From Streptomyces sp. 150FB (GTDB taxonomy: Bacteria > Actinomycetota > Actinomycetes > Streptomycetales > Streptomycetaceae), in assembly GCF_000818195.1 (NCBI RefSeq), contig NZ_JTHL01000001.1:8352063-8416062 (forward strand): a stretch of 64,000 nt of DNA, given 5' to 3'. Below are positions 50,982-61,230 of this stretch, piece after piece (position 1 is the stretch's first letter; every line of letters begins with the position of its first letter). The position numbers and the translations under genes are program-made. The notes beneath the pieces were generated by a model. That model saw nothing but the letters and a program-made list of their open reading frames with translations. It made no database searches and was not told the origin of the DNA.

Positions 50982-52730
50982 GTGCCGCTGGACGAACAGA
51001 AGCCCGGAGACGGGAGATCTGGAGACGGGGGAGGGCCGCCGGTCACGGAGGCCTTCCCCGGTCAGCCCGAAGGCGGCGGCCACCCGGTGACCGACCGGGT
51101 GGTGTTCGGTGTGACAGCCGTCCTCACACTCGCCTTCGTGCTCTGGGGCTCCCTCGCCACCGACTCGCTGGAGGACGTGTCGAGCGACGCGCTGGCCGGC
51201 CTGATCCACACCGCGGGCTGGGCCTTCGTGCTGGCGGCGACCGGCTTCGTCATCTTCGCGCTGTGGCTGGCCGTCAGCCGCTACGGGCGGATCACACTCG
51301 GCCGCGAGGGCGAGAAACCCGAGTTCCGTACGGTGTCCTGGGTCGCGATGATGTTCAGCGCCGGCATGGGCATCGGGCTGATGTTCTACGGGGTGAACGA
51401 ACCGCTCACCCACTTCACCGTCCCCCCGCCCGGCACCCACCCCGTATCCAGGGCCGAGGCCCTGGAGCACGCGATGGCCACCACACTCTTCCACTGGACC
51501 CTGCACCCCTGGGCCATCTACGCCGTGGTCGGTCTCGCCATCGCGTACAGCACCTTCAGGCGCGGGCGGCGCCAGACGGTCAGCGCGGTGTTCGTCCCGC
51601 TCATCGGCAGGAAGCACGCGTACGGGACCCCTGGCCGGATCATCGACATCCTGGCGATCTTCGCCACGCTCTTCGGCTCCGCGGCCTCGCTGGGTCTCGG
51701 CGCCCTCCAGATCGGCAGCGGATTCGAGGAGCTCGGCTGGCTGGACGACGTGAGCACCGGCCTCCTCGTCACCGTCATCGCCGTCCTGACCGTGGCCTTC
51801 GTCGCCTCGGCCATCTCCGGGGTCGAGAAGGGCATCCAGTGGCTGTCCAACATCAACATGGTGCTGGCAGGGCTGCTCCTGGTCTTCGTCTTCGTCGTGG
51901 GCCCGACCGTCTTCGTACTCGACCTGGTGCCCACCTCGATCGCGTCCTACGTCGGTGACCTGGCCCAGCTCGCCGGGCGGACCGACGCAACGGGCGGCAA
52001 GGACGTCGCCGACTGGCTGAGTAGCTGGACCGTCTTCTACTGGGCCTGGTGGATCTCCTGGACCCCCTTCGTGGGCATGTTCATCGCACGCATCAGCCGC
52101 GGCCGCACCATCCGGCAGTTCATCGGCGGAGTCATCGTCGTGCCGAGCACGGTCAGTCTGATCTGGTTCGCCGTCTTCGGCGGCACAGCCATCAGACTGC
52201 AGGAGGAGAAAGGCCAGTTGGCCGACGAGGCCACCTCGGAGGGCCAGCTCTTCGCGCTGCTCCAGCAGTATCCGCTGGCGACGGTGACCAGCATCCTGGT
52301 CATGGTCCTCGTCGGGATCTTCTTCGTCTCGGGCGCCGACGCCGCGTCCATCGTCATGGGCACGCTCTCCCAGAGGGGCGCCTTCGACCCCAGCAAGTAC
52401 GTGGTCACCTTCTGGGGTGTGGTCACGGGCGCCGTCGGAGCGGTGATGCTGCTCGTCGGCGGCGGCGGCAACGACGCGCTGGAAGGCCTCCAGAACCTGA
52501 CGATCCTGGTGGCAGCCCCGTTCGCCGTGGTCATGATCGGCCTCTGCGTGGCCCTCGTACGTGACCTGCGCGGCGACCCGGTGATCGTACGGGGCGAGCT
52601 CGGCGCCGAGGCCGTGGAGTCGGCCGTGATCGCCGGCCACGAGCGGTACGACGGCGACTTCGAACTGCGCATCGGCCCCACCGACGAGGGCACCCCACGC
52701 GAGGAAAGCGGCGTTCCCCGCGGACACTAG
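50982..52730 (+). CDS. BCCT-family (betaine/choline/carnitine) transporter
   Basis: A 582-residue membrane transporter with about 12 helices. The BCCT signature regions MMFSAGMGIGLMFYGVNEP (about residues 123-141) and FYWAWWISWTPFVGMFIARI are clear. It likely imports glycine betaine or a similar osmolyte with Na+ or H+. The start is placed at GTG 50982 because GAAAGG lies eight bases upstream; a GTG at 50958 would overlap the dyad at 50936-50959. Its TAG stop is also the first half of the ABC-F -10 box. Confidence 0.93.
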   Translation: MPLDEQKPGDGRSGDGGGPPVTEAFPGQPEGGGHPVTDRVVFGVTAVLTLAFVLWGSLATDSLEDVSSDALAGLIHTAGWAFVLAATGFVIFALWLAVSRYGRITLGREGEKPEFRTVSWVAMMFSAGMGIGLMFYGVNEPLTHFTVPPPGTHPVSRAEALEHAMATTLFHWTLHPWAIYAVVGLAIAYSTFRRGRRQTVSAVFVPLIGRKHAYGTPGRIIDILAIFATLFGSAASLGLGALQIGSGFEELGWLDDVSTGLLVTVIAVLTVAFVASAISGVEKGIQWLSNINMVLAGLLLVFVFVVGPTVFVLDLVPTSIASYVGDLAQLAGRTDATGGKDVADWLSSWTVFYWAWWISWTPFVGMFIARISRGRTIRQFIGGVIVVPSTVSLIWFAVFGGTAIRLQEEKGQLADEATSEGQLFALLQQYPLATVTSILVMVLVGIFFVSGADAASIVMGTLSQRGAFDPSKYVVTFWGVVTGAVGAVMLLVGGGGNDALEGLQNLTILVAAPFAVVMIGLCVALVRDLRGDPVIVRGELGAEAVESAVIAGHERYDGDFELRIGPTDEGTPREESGVPRGH

Positions 52731-52733
52731 AAT
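52728..52733 (+). promoter_or_regulatory. -10 box for leaderless ABC-F mRNA, overlapping BCCT stop
   Basis: TAGAAT shares its TAG with the BCCT stop codon and ends ten bases before ATG 52744. No ribosome site separates them. Confidence 0.55.
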
Positions 52734-52743
52734 CGCTGTCCTG

Positions 52744-54381
<1,638 letters not shown>

Positions 54382-54430
54382 CGCCGAGGGGTGTGCGCCC
54401 CTTTCGTACGTACGCACACCCCGCCACGGG

Positions 54431-54724
54431 TCAGGCCGCTGCCGCGATGATGGCGATGAAGGCCACGGCGAGCACGATGCCCACGATGCCGAGGACCATG
54501 CCGGAGGTCGCCGCGCCCCGGTTGGTGGCCTCGCCGCGTGCGGCCTTCTTCCGGCCGACGACGCCGAGCACGATGCCGACGATGCCGAGGGGCAGCGCGG
54601 CGACCCAGTACCACGACATCACCACTGCGATGATGCCGAGGACCAGCGCGGCGGTGCCCGTGCCGTTGCTCACCTGGCCGTGCGCGCCGGTATCGGCCTT
54701 GCCGGTGTTGTAGGTGTCAGTCAT
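54431..54724 (-). CDS. DUF4190 small membrane protein
   Basis: A 97-residue protein with two hydrophobic helices (TAALVLGIIAVVMSWYWVAALPLGIVGIVLGVVG and a second after GRKKAARGEATNRGAATSG, shown in parts). This two-helix hairpin with a basic loop is the DUF4190 pattern. It is probably a membrane protein of unknown role. GAGGA five bases before the ATG supports the start. It converges with the ABC-F gene and lies after tex on the same strand. Confidence 0.85.
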   Translation of the reverse strand: MTDTYNTGKADTGAHGQVSNGTGTAALVLGIIAVVMSWYWVAALPLGIVGIVLGVVGRKKAARGEATNRGAATSGMVLGIVGIVLAVAFIAIIAAAA

Positions 54725-54743
54725 CAGATCCTCGTTTCCGCGT

Positions 54744-54776
54744 AGGTGATATCCCGGTTACCCCGGGACATCACCT
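54744..54776. terminator. 14-base hairpin between tex and DUF4190 gene
   Basis: AGGTGAT-A-TCCCGG and CCGGGA-C-ATCACCT form a stem of 14 pairs with one mismatch and a five-base loop. It lies after the tex stop and 20 bases before the DUF4190 ATG. It may be the tex terminator or a control element for the small gene. Confidence 0.6.
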
Positions 54777-54818
54777 CCACGCAGAGCGTCGCCGAGAGTG
54801 TTCGTCGATCGCCGGACA

Positions 54819-54868
54819 CCACTGACGCCGCTGACACCACTGACGCCGCTGACACCGCCGACACCGCG
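54819..54868. repeat. 9-base tandem repeats after tex
   Basis: Units of CCACTGACG and CCGCTGACA alternate; an 18-base pair is exactly duplicated (54819-54836, 54837-54854) and degenerate units follow. It lies in the 3' untranslated region of tex. Confidence 0.75.
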
Positions 54869-54880
54869 CCCCGGATCACC

Positions 54881-57340
54881 TCATCCGCGCCTGCGGCCCC
54901 CGCCGCCACCGGACTTGGGGTCGACCAGACCCGCCCGGCGCAGCGCGTCCGCCATCGCGCTGTTCCCGGGAGCAGGCGCCTTCGACGCCCCGCCGCCCGA
55001 GCCCGAACCAGCGCCCGCGCCCGACTGACGACGCGCGCCGCCGCCACCGGAGTTGCCGCCTGAGCCACGCTGCCTGGGCGGTCGCGACCCGCCCTCACGG
55101 CCCCCACCGGACGAACCGGCCCCGGCCGCACCCGCGCCCGAACTCGCGCCCTGCTCCTCGTCGTCCAGCCGCAGTGTCAGCGAGATCCGCTTGCGCGGGA
55201 TGTCGACCTCCCGCACCTTCACCTTGACCACATCGCCCGGCTTCACCACGTCCCGCGGGTCCTTGACGAACGTCCTGGACATCGCCGAGACATGGACAAG
55301 ACCGTCCTGGTGGACACCGATGTCGACGAACGCCCCGAAAGCGGCGACATTCGTCACCACCCCCTCCAGCACCATCCCGGGCGCCAGGTCGCCGAGCTTC
55401 TCGACACCGTCCTTGAACGTCGCCGTCTTGAAGGCCGGACGGGGGTCCCGGCCCGGCTTCTCCAGCTCACGCAGGATGTCGGTGACGGTCGGCAGGCCGA
55501 AGGAGTCGTTCACGAACTCCGCCGGCTTCAGCGAGCGCAGCACCTGGCTGTTCCCCATCAGGGACGCCACATCCGTCCCCGTGGTCTTCACCATCGACCG
55601 CACCAGCGGGTACGCCTCGGGGTGCACACTGGACGCGTCCAGCGGGTCGTCACCGTCGCGCACCCGCAGGAAGCCCGCACACTGCTCGTACGCCTTCGGG
55701 CCGAGCCGCGCCACCTCCTTGAGCGCCTTGCGCGAGCGGAACGGGCCGTTGGCGTCGCGGTGGGAGACGATGTTCTCGGCGAGGCCCGCCCCGATGCCGG
55801 ACACCCGTGAAAGCAGCGGCGCCGAAGCGGTGTTGACGTCCACACCCACACCGTTCACACAGTCCTCGACCACCGCGTCCAGCGACCGCGACAGCTTCAC
55901 CTCGGACAGGTCGTGCTGGTACTGGCCGACACCGATCGACTTCGGGTCGATCTTCACCAGTTCGGCCAGCGGGTCCTGGAGCCTGCGCGCGATCGAGACC
56001 GCGCCACGGATGGAGACATCCAGATCGGGCAGCTCCTGCGAGGCGAAGGCCGAAGCGGAGTACACGGAAGCGCCCGCCTCCGAGACCATCACCTTGGTGA
56101 GCTTCAACTCCGGGTGCTTCGCGCAGAGTTCGGCGGCGAGCTTGTCGGTCTCGCGGGACGCGGTGCCGTTGCCGATGGCGATCAGGTCGACCGAGTGCTC
56201 CTTGGAGAGCCGCGCGAGCTTCGCCAGCGACTCGTCCCACTTGTTCGCCGGGACATGCGGGTAGATGGTGTCGATGGCGACGACCTTGCCGGTCGCGTCG
56301 ACGACGGCGACCTTCACTCCCGTACGGAACCCGGGGTCGAGCCCCAGCGTCGCGCGGGTCCCGGCGGGCGCGGCCAGCAGCAGGTCACGCAGGTTCGAGG
56401 CGAACACCCGAACGGCCTCGTCCTCGGCGGCCGTCCGCAGCCGCAGCCGCAGATCGATCCCGAGGTGCACCAGAATCCTGGTCCGCCACGCCCAACGGAC
56501 CGTGTCCGCAAGCCACTTGTCACCGGGGCGGCCCCGGTCGTTCACCTCGAAGCGCCGCGCGACCATGTTCTCGTACAGCGTGGGGCCCGGCTTCCCGGAC
56601 GGCTCGTCCGACGGCTCCTCGGGCTCCAGGACCAGGTCGAGGACCTCCTCCTTCTCACCCCGGAACATGGCGAGCACACGGTGCGAGGGCAGCGCCGTGA
56701 AGGGCTCGGCGAAGTCGAAGTAGTCGGCGAACTTCGCGCCCGGCTCCTCCTTGCCCGTGCGCACCTTCGCGGTGAGCCGCCCGCGCGTCCACATCCGCTC
56801 ACGCAGCTCCCCGATGAGGTCGGCGTCCTCGGAGAACCGCTCGGTGAGGATGGCGCGCGCGCCGTCCAGCGCGGCCGCCGCGTCGGCGACGCCCTTGTCC
56901 GCGTCGACGTACGCCCCGGCGGCGGCGAGCGGGTCCACCGAGGGATCACCGAGCAGGCCGTCGGCGAGCGGCGCGAGACCCGCCTCGCGGGCGATCTGCG
57001 CCTTCGTCCGCCGCTTGGGCTTGAAGGGCAGATAGATGTCTTCGAGGCGCGCCTTGGTGTCGGCGGCCCTGATCTGCGCCTCCAGGGCCTCGTCGAGCTT
57101 GCCCTGCTCGCGCACCGACTCCAGGATCGCGGTCCGCCGCTCCTCCAGTTCCCGCAGGTAGCGCAGCCGCTCCTCCAGGGTGCGCAACTGCGTGTCGTCG
57201 AGCATCTCGGTCGCTTCCTTGCGGTAGCGAGCGATGAACGGCACGGTCGATCCGCCGTCGAGCAGCTCGACGGCCGCCCTCACCTGCCGCTCGCGTACGC
57301 CGAGTTCGCCGGCGATCCTGTCTTCGATGGACGTCGTCAC
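54881..57340 (-). CDS. tex: Tex-family transcription accessory / RNA-binding protein
   Basis: An 819-residue nucleic-acid-binding protein. The helical N-terminal Tex domain includes VPFIARYRKEATEMLDDTQL. A YqgF/RNase H-like domain starts near residue 330 (LGLDPGFRTGVKVAVVD), a helix-hairpin-helix near 515 (ISGIGAGLAENIVSHRD-like) and an S1 domain at about 648-720 (GFGAFVDIGVHQDGLVHVS-like). A Gly/Ser/Arg-rich tail of about 95 residues follows and is longer than in most Tex proteins. The GTG start has GGAG seven bases upstream. Confidence 0.94.
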   Translation of the reverse strand: MTTSIEDRIAGELGVRERQVRAAVELLDGGSTVPFIARYRKEATEMLDDTQLRTLEERLRYLRELEERRTAILESVREQGKLDEALEAQIRAADTKARLEDIYLPFKPKRRTKAQIAREAGLAPLADGLLGDPSVDPLAAAGAYVDADKGVADAAAALDGARAILTERFSEDADLIGELRERMWTRGRLTAKVRTGKEEPGAKFADYFDFAEPFTALPSHRVLAMFRGEKEEVLDLVLEPEEPSDEPSGKPGPTLYENMVARRFEVNDRGRPGDKWLADTVRWAWRTRILVHLGIDLRLRLRTAAEDEAVRVFASNLRDLLLAAPAGTRATLGLDPGFRTGVKVAVVDATGKVVAIDTIYPHVPANKWDESLAKLARLSKEHSVDLIAIGNGTASRETDKLAAELCAKHPELKLTKVMVSEAGASVYSASAFASQELPDLDVSIRGAVSIARRLQDPLAELVKIDPKSIGVGQYQHDLSEVKLSRSLDAVVEDCVNGVGVDVNTASAPLLSRVSGIGAGLAENIVSHRDANGPFRSRKALKEVARLGPKAYEQCAGFLRVRDGDDPLDASSVHPEAYPLVRSMVKTTGTDVASLMGNSQVLRSLKPAEFVNDSFGLPTVTDILRELEKPGRDPRPAFKTATFKDGVEKLGDLAPGMVLEGVVTNVAAFGAFVDIGVHQDGLVHVSAMSRTFVKDPRDVVKPGDVVKVKVREVDIPRKRISLTLRLDDEEQGASSGAGAAGAGSSGGGREGGSRPPRQRGSGGNSGGGGARRQSGAGAGSGSGGGASKAPAPGNSAMADALRRAGLVDPKSGGGGGRRRG

Positions 57341-57458
57341 TGTCACGCTCCGCTTTCCTGTCCGTTCGGCGGTCTGCATTGTCGCAGGTGGCGGCGAGAC
57401 GGACGGGCGGGACGGGGAGTGTTTCGCGCCGTAGCGGCGCCGGCCCGCCCGGGCGGAC

Positions 57459-58322
57459 TCAGCTCTTGCTGATGAGACCGGTGGGAAACGCCCCGGCCTC
57501 CCGCGCGGCCAGCGAGAAGGCGCCGCCCAGCTCGGTGAGCCGGGCCGTACCGGCCGCTCCGAGGTGCTCGTACGGTCCGAGGTCGAGCCGGTCGGTCTCG
57601 TCCTCGACCTCCTGCCGCAGCAGCCTGCCCTCATCGGTCAGCTCACCGCCGGCGTCCAGCAGCCCGCGGGCGCGCAGCCGGTCCTCGGCGGCGGCCCACT
57701 CCTCCGGCGTCCAGCCCCGGCTCGCCATGACCCACTTCGGGGCCATGCCCTTGCCGGTCGCCGTGTGGGTGACCAGCGCCTCCAGCGCGTCGAGCCCGTG
57801 GTGCGCCAGGGCGGTCAGGTGGCCGTCGCCGCGGTGCTCACGCAGCACGGTGGCGGCGTGCCAGTACGCGAGGTGCGGCTCGTCCGGCACGGGAAGGTCG
57901 GCGTTGCCCGCGTAGAGCGGACGGGCCGGGCGCGAGCAGCCCTCGGTGGCCCGCAGCGCCAGCTCCGTGGCCTCCGCCAGCTCCTTCGAGGCGAGGACGT
58001 CCTCGCCCAGCAGCCGCAGCAGCATCGAGTCCACCACGCGAAGCCGGGCGGCGAGCGCGTCCTCGGGCGTGATGACGTCCCACATGCGGGGGATGTGGCG
58101 GGCGACCGTGGCGTACGCGAAGTTGTAGAAGGTGGCGGTGACCGTGCCGGCCCCGACCCGGCCCATCGGCGCCGCACGGGCGGCGAAGTAGGCGGCGCCC
58201 TTGTCGTCGAGACCGAGGTCCTTGAACTCCTGCCCCAGTTCGGGGGCGAAGTAGAAGGCGGAGTGGACCGGGCTGACGGCGGCGTAGCAGTGGCGTCCTG
58301 CGCGTGGGGGGAGAGTGACCAT
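57459..58322 (-). CDS. SCO6745-like conserved actinobacterial protein
   Basis: A 287-residue protein of unknown function, conserved in actinobacteria. It is mainly helical. The N-terminal half has HSAFYFAPELGQEFKDLGL and ATFYNFAYATVARHIP; the C-terminal half has a winged-helix-like run (GWTPEEWAAAEDRLRARGLLDAGGELTDEG in parts), which suggests DNA or ligand binding. The ATG lies eight bases after TAACGT, with no ribosome site. It is divergent from the second GlxA-type regulator. Confidence 0.8.
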   Translation of the reverse strand: MVTLPPRAGRHCYAAVSPVHSAFYFAPELGQEFKDLGLDDKGAAYFAARAAPMGRVGAGTVTATFYNFAYATVARHIPRMWDVITPEDALAARLRVVDSMLLRLLGEDVLASKELAEATELALRATEGCSRPARPLYAGNADLPVPDEPHLAYWHAATVLREHRGDGHLTALAHHGLDALEALVTHTATGKGMAPKWVMASRGWTPEEWAAAEDRLRARGLLDAGGELTDEGRLLRQEVEDETDRLDLGPYEHLGAAGTARLTELGGAFSLAAREAGAFPTGLISKS

Positions 58323-58330
58323 GTGCGCCT

Positions 58331-58336
58331 ACGTTA
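58331..58336 (-). promoter_or_regulatory. -10 box for leaderless SCO6745-like mRNA
   Basis: TAACGT on the minus strand ends eight bases before ATG 58322. Confidence 0.5.
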
Positions 58337-58490
58337 CTCGCAGGTAGCAGGAGGCCGAAACCCGCCGTCCGGCATCGGCCGGACGGGGGCGCGGGCGGCG
58401 GGCGCCGACGGCTTCCGCGTACCCCCATGGCAGGAAAGGAGGGGAATTCGTCATTGCGGTCATCGGTGCGGGCGGCGAAGCATGGGGGCC

Positions 58491-59456
58491 ATGACAGAGC
58501 GATCCGTGCTGGTCGTCCTCTTCGACGGCCTCCAGAGTCTTGATCTGACGGGGCCCCTGGAGGTCTTCGCCGGCGCGGCCCGGCAGGCCGGTGACCCTGA
58601 CGCCTACCGCATCCGTACGGCCTCGCTCGACGGCGGCCCCGTACGGACCTCCAGCGGCCTCACCCTTGTCCCCGACGGCGCGCTCGGCGACGCGGCCACT
58701 CCGCACACCCTGGTCGTGCCCGGCGGGCGGGGTACCCGCACGCCCGACCCCGGGCTGATCGACTGGCTGCGCGAGCACGGCCCGGACGCGGGGAGGCTGG
58801 TCTCCGTCTGTACGGGAGCGCTGCTGCTCGCCGGCGCCGGACTGCTCGACGGGCGCCGGGCGACGACCCACTGGTCGGTCTGCGACCACCTCGCCCGTAC
58901 CTATCCGGCCGTCGACGTCGATCCCGATCCGATCTTCGTACGGGACGGCAGGGTCTCCACCTCCGCCGGTGTCACCTCAGGCATCGACCTCGCCCTCGTG
59001 CTCGTCGAGGAGGACCTCGGCCGGGACGTGGCGCTCGCCGTCGCCCGCCATCTCGTGGTCTTCCTGCGCCGCCCGGGCAACCAGGCGCAGTTCAGCGTCC
59101 AGCTCGCAGCCCAGACCGCGCTCCGCGACCCGCTGCGCGAGGTGCAGAGCTGGATCAGCGAACACCCCGGCGAGGATCTCTCGGTCGAGTCGCTGGCGGG
59201 ACGCGCCAGGCTCTCGCCGCGCCACTTCGCCCGCGCCTTCCACGCGGAGACCGGCGTGACGCCGGGGCGGTACGTGGAGCGCGTACGGATCGAGCACGCC
59301 AGGCGGCTGCTGGAGGACAGCGCCGACGGTGTCGAGGAGATCTCGCGCGCCTGCGGATACGGCACCCCGGAGGCGATGCGCCGGGCCTTCGTCAAGGCGC
59401 TGGGCACGGCCCCGGCGGAGTACCGGCGCCGGTTCCGCCCGCAGCACGCAGGCTGA
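58491..59456 (+). CDS. GlxA-type regulator (DJ-1/PfpI + AraC), second copy
   Basis: A 321-residue regulator with a DJ-1/PfpI domain (about 1-185; FDGLQSLDLTGPLEVFAGA, C107 in SVCTGALLLAGAG, DGRRATTHW) and an AraC domain (LSVESLAGRARLSPRHFARAF then ISRACGYGTPEAMRRAF). The ATG has GGGGG just upstream; an ATG nine bases earlier is possible. It is followed after 75 bases by a free-standing PfpI protein with a related domain, which it may regulate. Confidence 0.9.
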   Translation: MTERSVLVVLFDGLQSLDLTGPLEVFAGAARQAGDPDAYRIRTASLDGGPVRTSSGLTLVPDGALGDAATPHTLVVPGGRGTRTPDPGLIDWLREHGPDAGRLVSVCTGALLLAGAGLLDGRRATTHWSVCDHLARTYPAVDVDPDPIFVRDGRVSTSAGVTSGIDLALVLVEEDLGRDVALAVARHLVVFLRRPGNQAQFSVQLAAQTALRDPLREVQSWISEHPGEDLSVESLAGRARLSPRHFARAFHAETGVTPGRYVERVRIEHARRLLEDSADGVEEISRACGYGTPEAMRRAFVKALGTAPAEYRRRFRPQHAG

Positions 59457-59531
59457 CGCACCCCCCACAGCCGCACACCCCGGACCCGCACACCCCGCAC
59501 TCGCTCCCACGAACAAGAAACGGGCTCACCC

Positions 59532-60212
59532 ATGCAGATCGCGATCGTGCTCTTCGACGACTTCACCGCGCTCGACGCCGTCGGTCCGTACCAGATGCTC
59601 AGTCCCACGCCGGGCGCTTCGACCGTCTTCGTCGCCGAGCGCCCCGGGCCCGTCACCGACGACAGGCGCAGCCTCACCCTCGTCGCCGAGAAGTCCTTCA
59701 GCGAGGTCACCTCGCCCGACATCGTGGTGGTGCCGGGCGGCCCGGGCCAGTTGGCGCAGATGGAGAACGAGACGCTGCTCGGCTGGCTGCGCGCCGTCGA
59801 CGCCACCACCACCTGGACGACCTCCGTCTGCACCGGGTCGCTGCTGCTGGCCGCCGCCGGTCTGCTGACGGGCCGCCGGGCCACCTCGCACTGGCTGGCG
59901 CTCGAATGGCTCGGGCGGTTCGGCGTGGAGCCGACCGGCGAGCGGGTCGTCACCGACGGGAAGTACGTGACCGCCGCCGGCGTCTCCTCCGGCATCGACA
60001 TGGGGCTGACGCTGATCGGCCGGGTCGCCGGCGACCGTACCGCGCAGGCCGTCCAGCTCCTGACGGAGTACGACCCGGAGCCGCCCTACGACGCCGGATC
60101 ACCGGAGAAGGCGCCGGCGGACCTCGTGCGGGAGATGCGCGCGAGCAGCCGCTTCAACCCGGACACCCAGGTCGCGCCGCTCGCTCCGGTCACTTCGGCA
60201 CCGTCCAACTGA
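59532..60212 (+). CDS. DJ-1/PfpI family protein
   Basis: A 226-residue protein of the DJ-1/PfpI fold, close to isonitrile hydratase and ThiJ-like enzymes. The nucleophile Cys is C100 (TSVCTGSLLLAAAG), with an acidic partner in the N-terminal LFDDFTALDAVGPYQML. TGRRATSHW and YVTAAGVSSGIDMGL are typical. It lacks the AraC domain of its upstream neighbour and may be an enzyme. Its 3' end overlaps the convergent enoyl-CoA hydratase gene by 23 bases. Confidence 0.88.
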   Translation: MQIAIVLFDDFTALDAVGPYQMLSPTPGASTVFVAERPGPVTDDRRSLTLVAEKSFSEVTSPDIVVVPGGPGQLAQMENETLLGWLRAVDATTTWTTSVCTGSLLLAAAGLLTGRRATSHWLALEWLGRFGVEPTGERVVTDGKYVTAAGVSSGIDMGLTLIGRVAGDRTAQAVQLLTEYDPEPPYDAGSPEKAPADLVREMRASSRFNPDTQVAPLAPVTSAPSN

Positions 60213-60939
60213 ACCGGGGCTCCCTGCGCCCCAGGAAGGCGGCGACCCCCTCGGCGGTGTCGCCGCTGCGGCGGGCCTCCTCGTCCCAGTACTCCGCCCG
60301 GTGGTCCCGGCCGGACACGAACTCCTTGGCCGCCGCCTGGGTGAGACCTGAACGGGACGTCAGCACCCGGGCGAATCCGGCCACCCGTCGGCCCAACTCC
60401 CCGGCGGGCAGCACCTCGTCGACGAGCCCGGTCCGCAGTGCCCGCTCGGCCGGGATCAACTCGGCGGAGTACAAAAGGTACTTGACGGCCGAAGGGCCCA
60501 TCAGTTCGACGAGCCGGCGGGTGGACGACGCCGGATACACGATCCCGAGCCGGGCCGGCGTCACCCCGAACAGCGTGCCCTCCTCGGCGAACCGCAGATC
60601 GCAGGCGGCGGCCAACTGGCAGCCACCGCCCACGCAGTAGCCGCGTACGGCGGCGATCGTCGGCTTCGGGAAGGCCGCCAGCGCCTCCTCCGCCTCCACG
60701 GCGAGCGACCGCGCGTCCTCGCCGGGCTCCAGCAGCGACGAGATGTCGGCGCCCGCGCAGAAGGTGGCGCCCTCGCCGGTCAGCACCAGCACCCGTACGC
60801 CGGGATCGCGCGCCAGCGTCCCGAGCAGCGGCGGCAGCTCCCGCCACATCCGCGCCGTCATGGCGTTCCGCTTGGCGGGGTGGTGGATGACGACGGTGGC
60901 GACGCCGTCGGCGACCGTGTGCGGCAGGTGCGGCTCCAT
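60190..60939 (-). CDS. enoyl-CoA hydratase/isomerase family protein
   Basis: A 249-residue crotonase-fold protein. The oxyanion-hole segments GATFCAGADISSLLEPGE and AAVRGYCVGGGCQLAAACD are clear, with RLGIVYPASSTRRLVELMG after them. The two Glu of classic hydratases are not both evident, so isomerase or other crotonase activity is possible. The ATG is seven bases after TAGCAT. It overlaps the PfpI gene tail to tail. Confidence 0.88.
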   Translation of the reverse strand: MEPHLPHTVADGVATVVIHHPAKRNAMTARMWRELPPLLGTLARDPGVRVLVLTGEGATFCAGADISSLLEPGEDARSLAVEAEEALAAFPKPTIAAVRGYCVGGGCQLAAACDLRFAEEGTLFGVTPARLGIVYPASSTRRLVELMGPSAVKYLLYSAELIPAERALRTGLVDEVLPAGELGRRVAGFARVLTSRSGLTQAAAKEFVSGRDHRAEYWDEEARRSGDTAEGVAAFLGRREPRFSWTVPK

Positions 60940-60946
60940 GGCCCGG

Positions 60947-60952
60947 ATGCTA
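60947..60952 (-). promoter_or_regulatory. -10 box for leaderless crotonase-family mRNA
   Basis: TAGCAT on the minus strand ends seven bases before ATG 60939. The rest of the 291-base gap to 61231 contains two TGACTTCTGT copies (61071-61080, 61114-61123) and a related inverted CAGAAG. Confidence 0.5.
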
Positions 60953-61070
60953 TCCGGGGACGGCCCGGCAGGACGGGGGCCGGGGGGAGGCGAACGCAGC
61001 GGATCCGGAGGAGATCAGCTTCGAGAGCCTTCTGAAAGCGACAAGCGGGTGTCAGAAGCGATCGTCCGTG

Positions 61071-61123
61071 TGACTTCTGTGCGCATTCACGGTCGCATTC
61101 CACCAATTGGAGCTGACTTCTGT
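61071..61123. repeat. two TGACTTCTGT direct repeats
   Basis: The ten-base word occurs at 61071-61080 and 61114-61123, about four helical turns apart, upstream of the ATPase gene. An inverted CAGAAG lies near 61053. They could be regulator sites. Confidence 0.4.
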
Positions 61124-61230
61124 TCAGTGGGCCGATACGGGCCGAATCGTTCCCACACTCGGTAGTCGACAAGACGGGACAGGACGCCGGAGCGGACAGC
61201 CGGCCGAGCCGATGGTGGGGTACCGCACTT

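Noticed and set aside
54819..54868. A CRISPR-like array
   Set aside because: The units are 9 bases with no spacers; this is a simple tandem repeat, and no cas genes are present.
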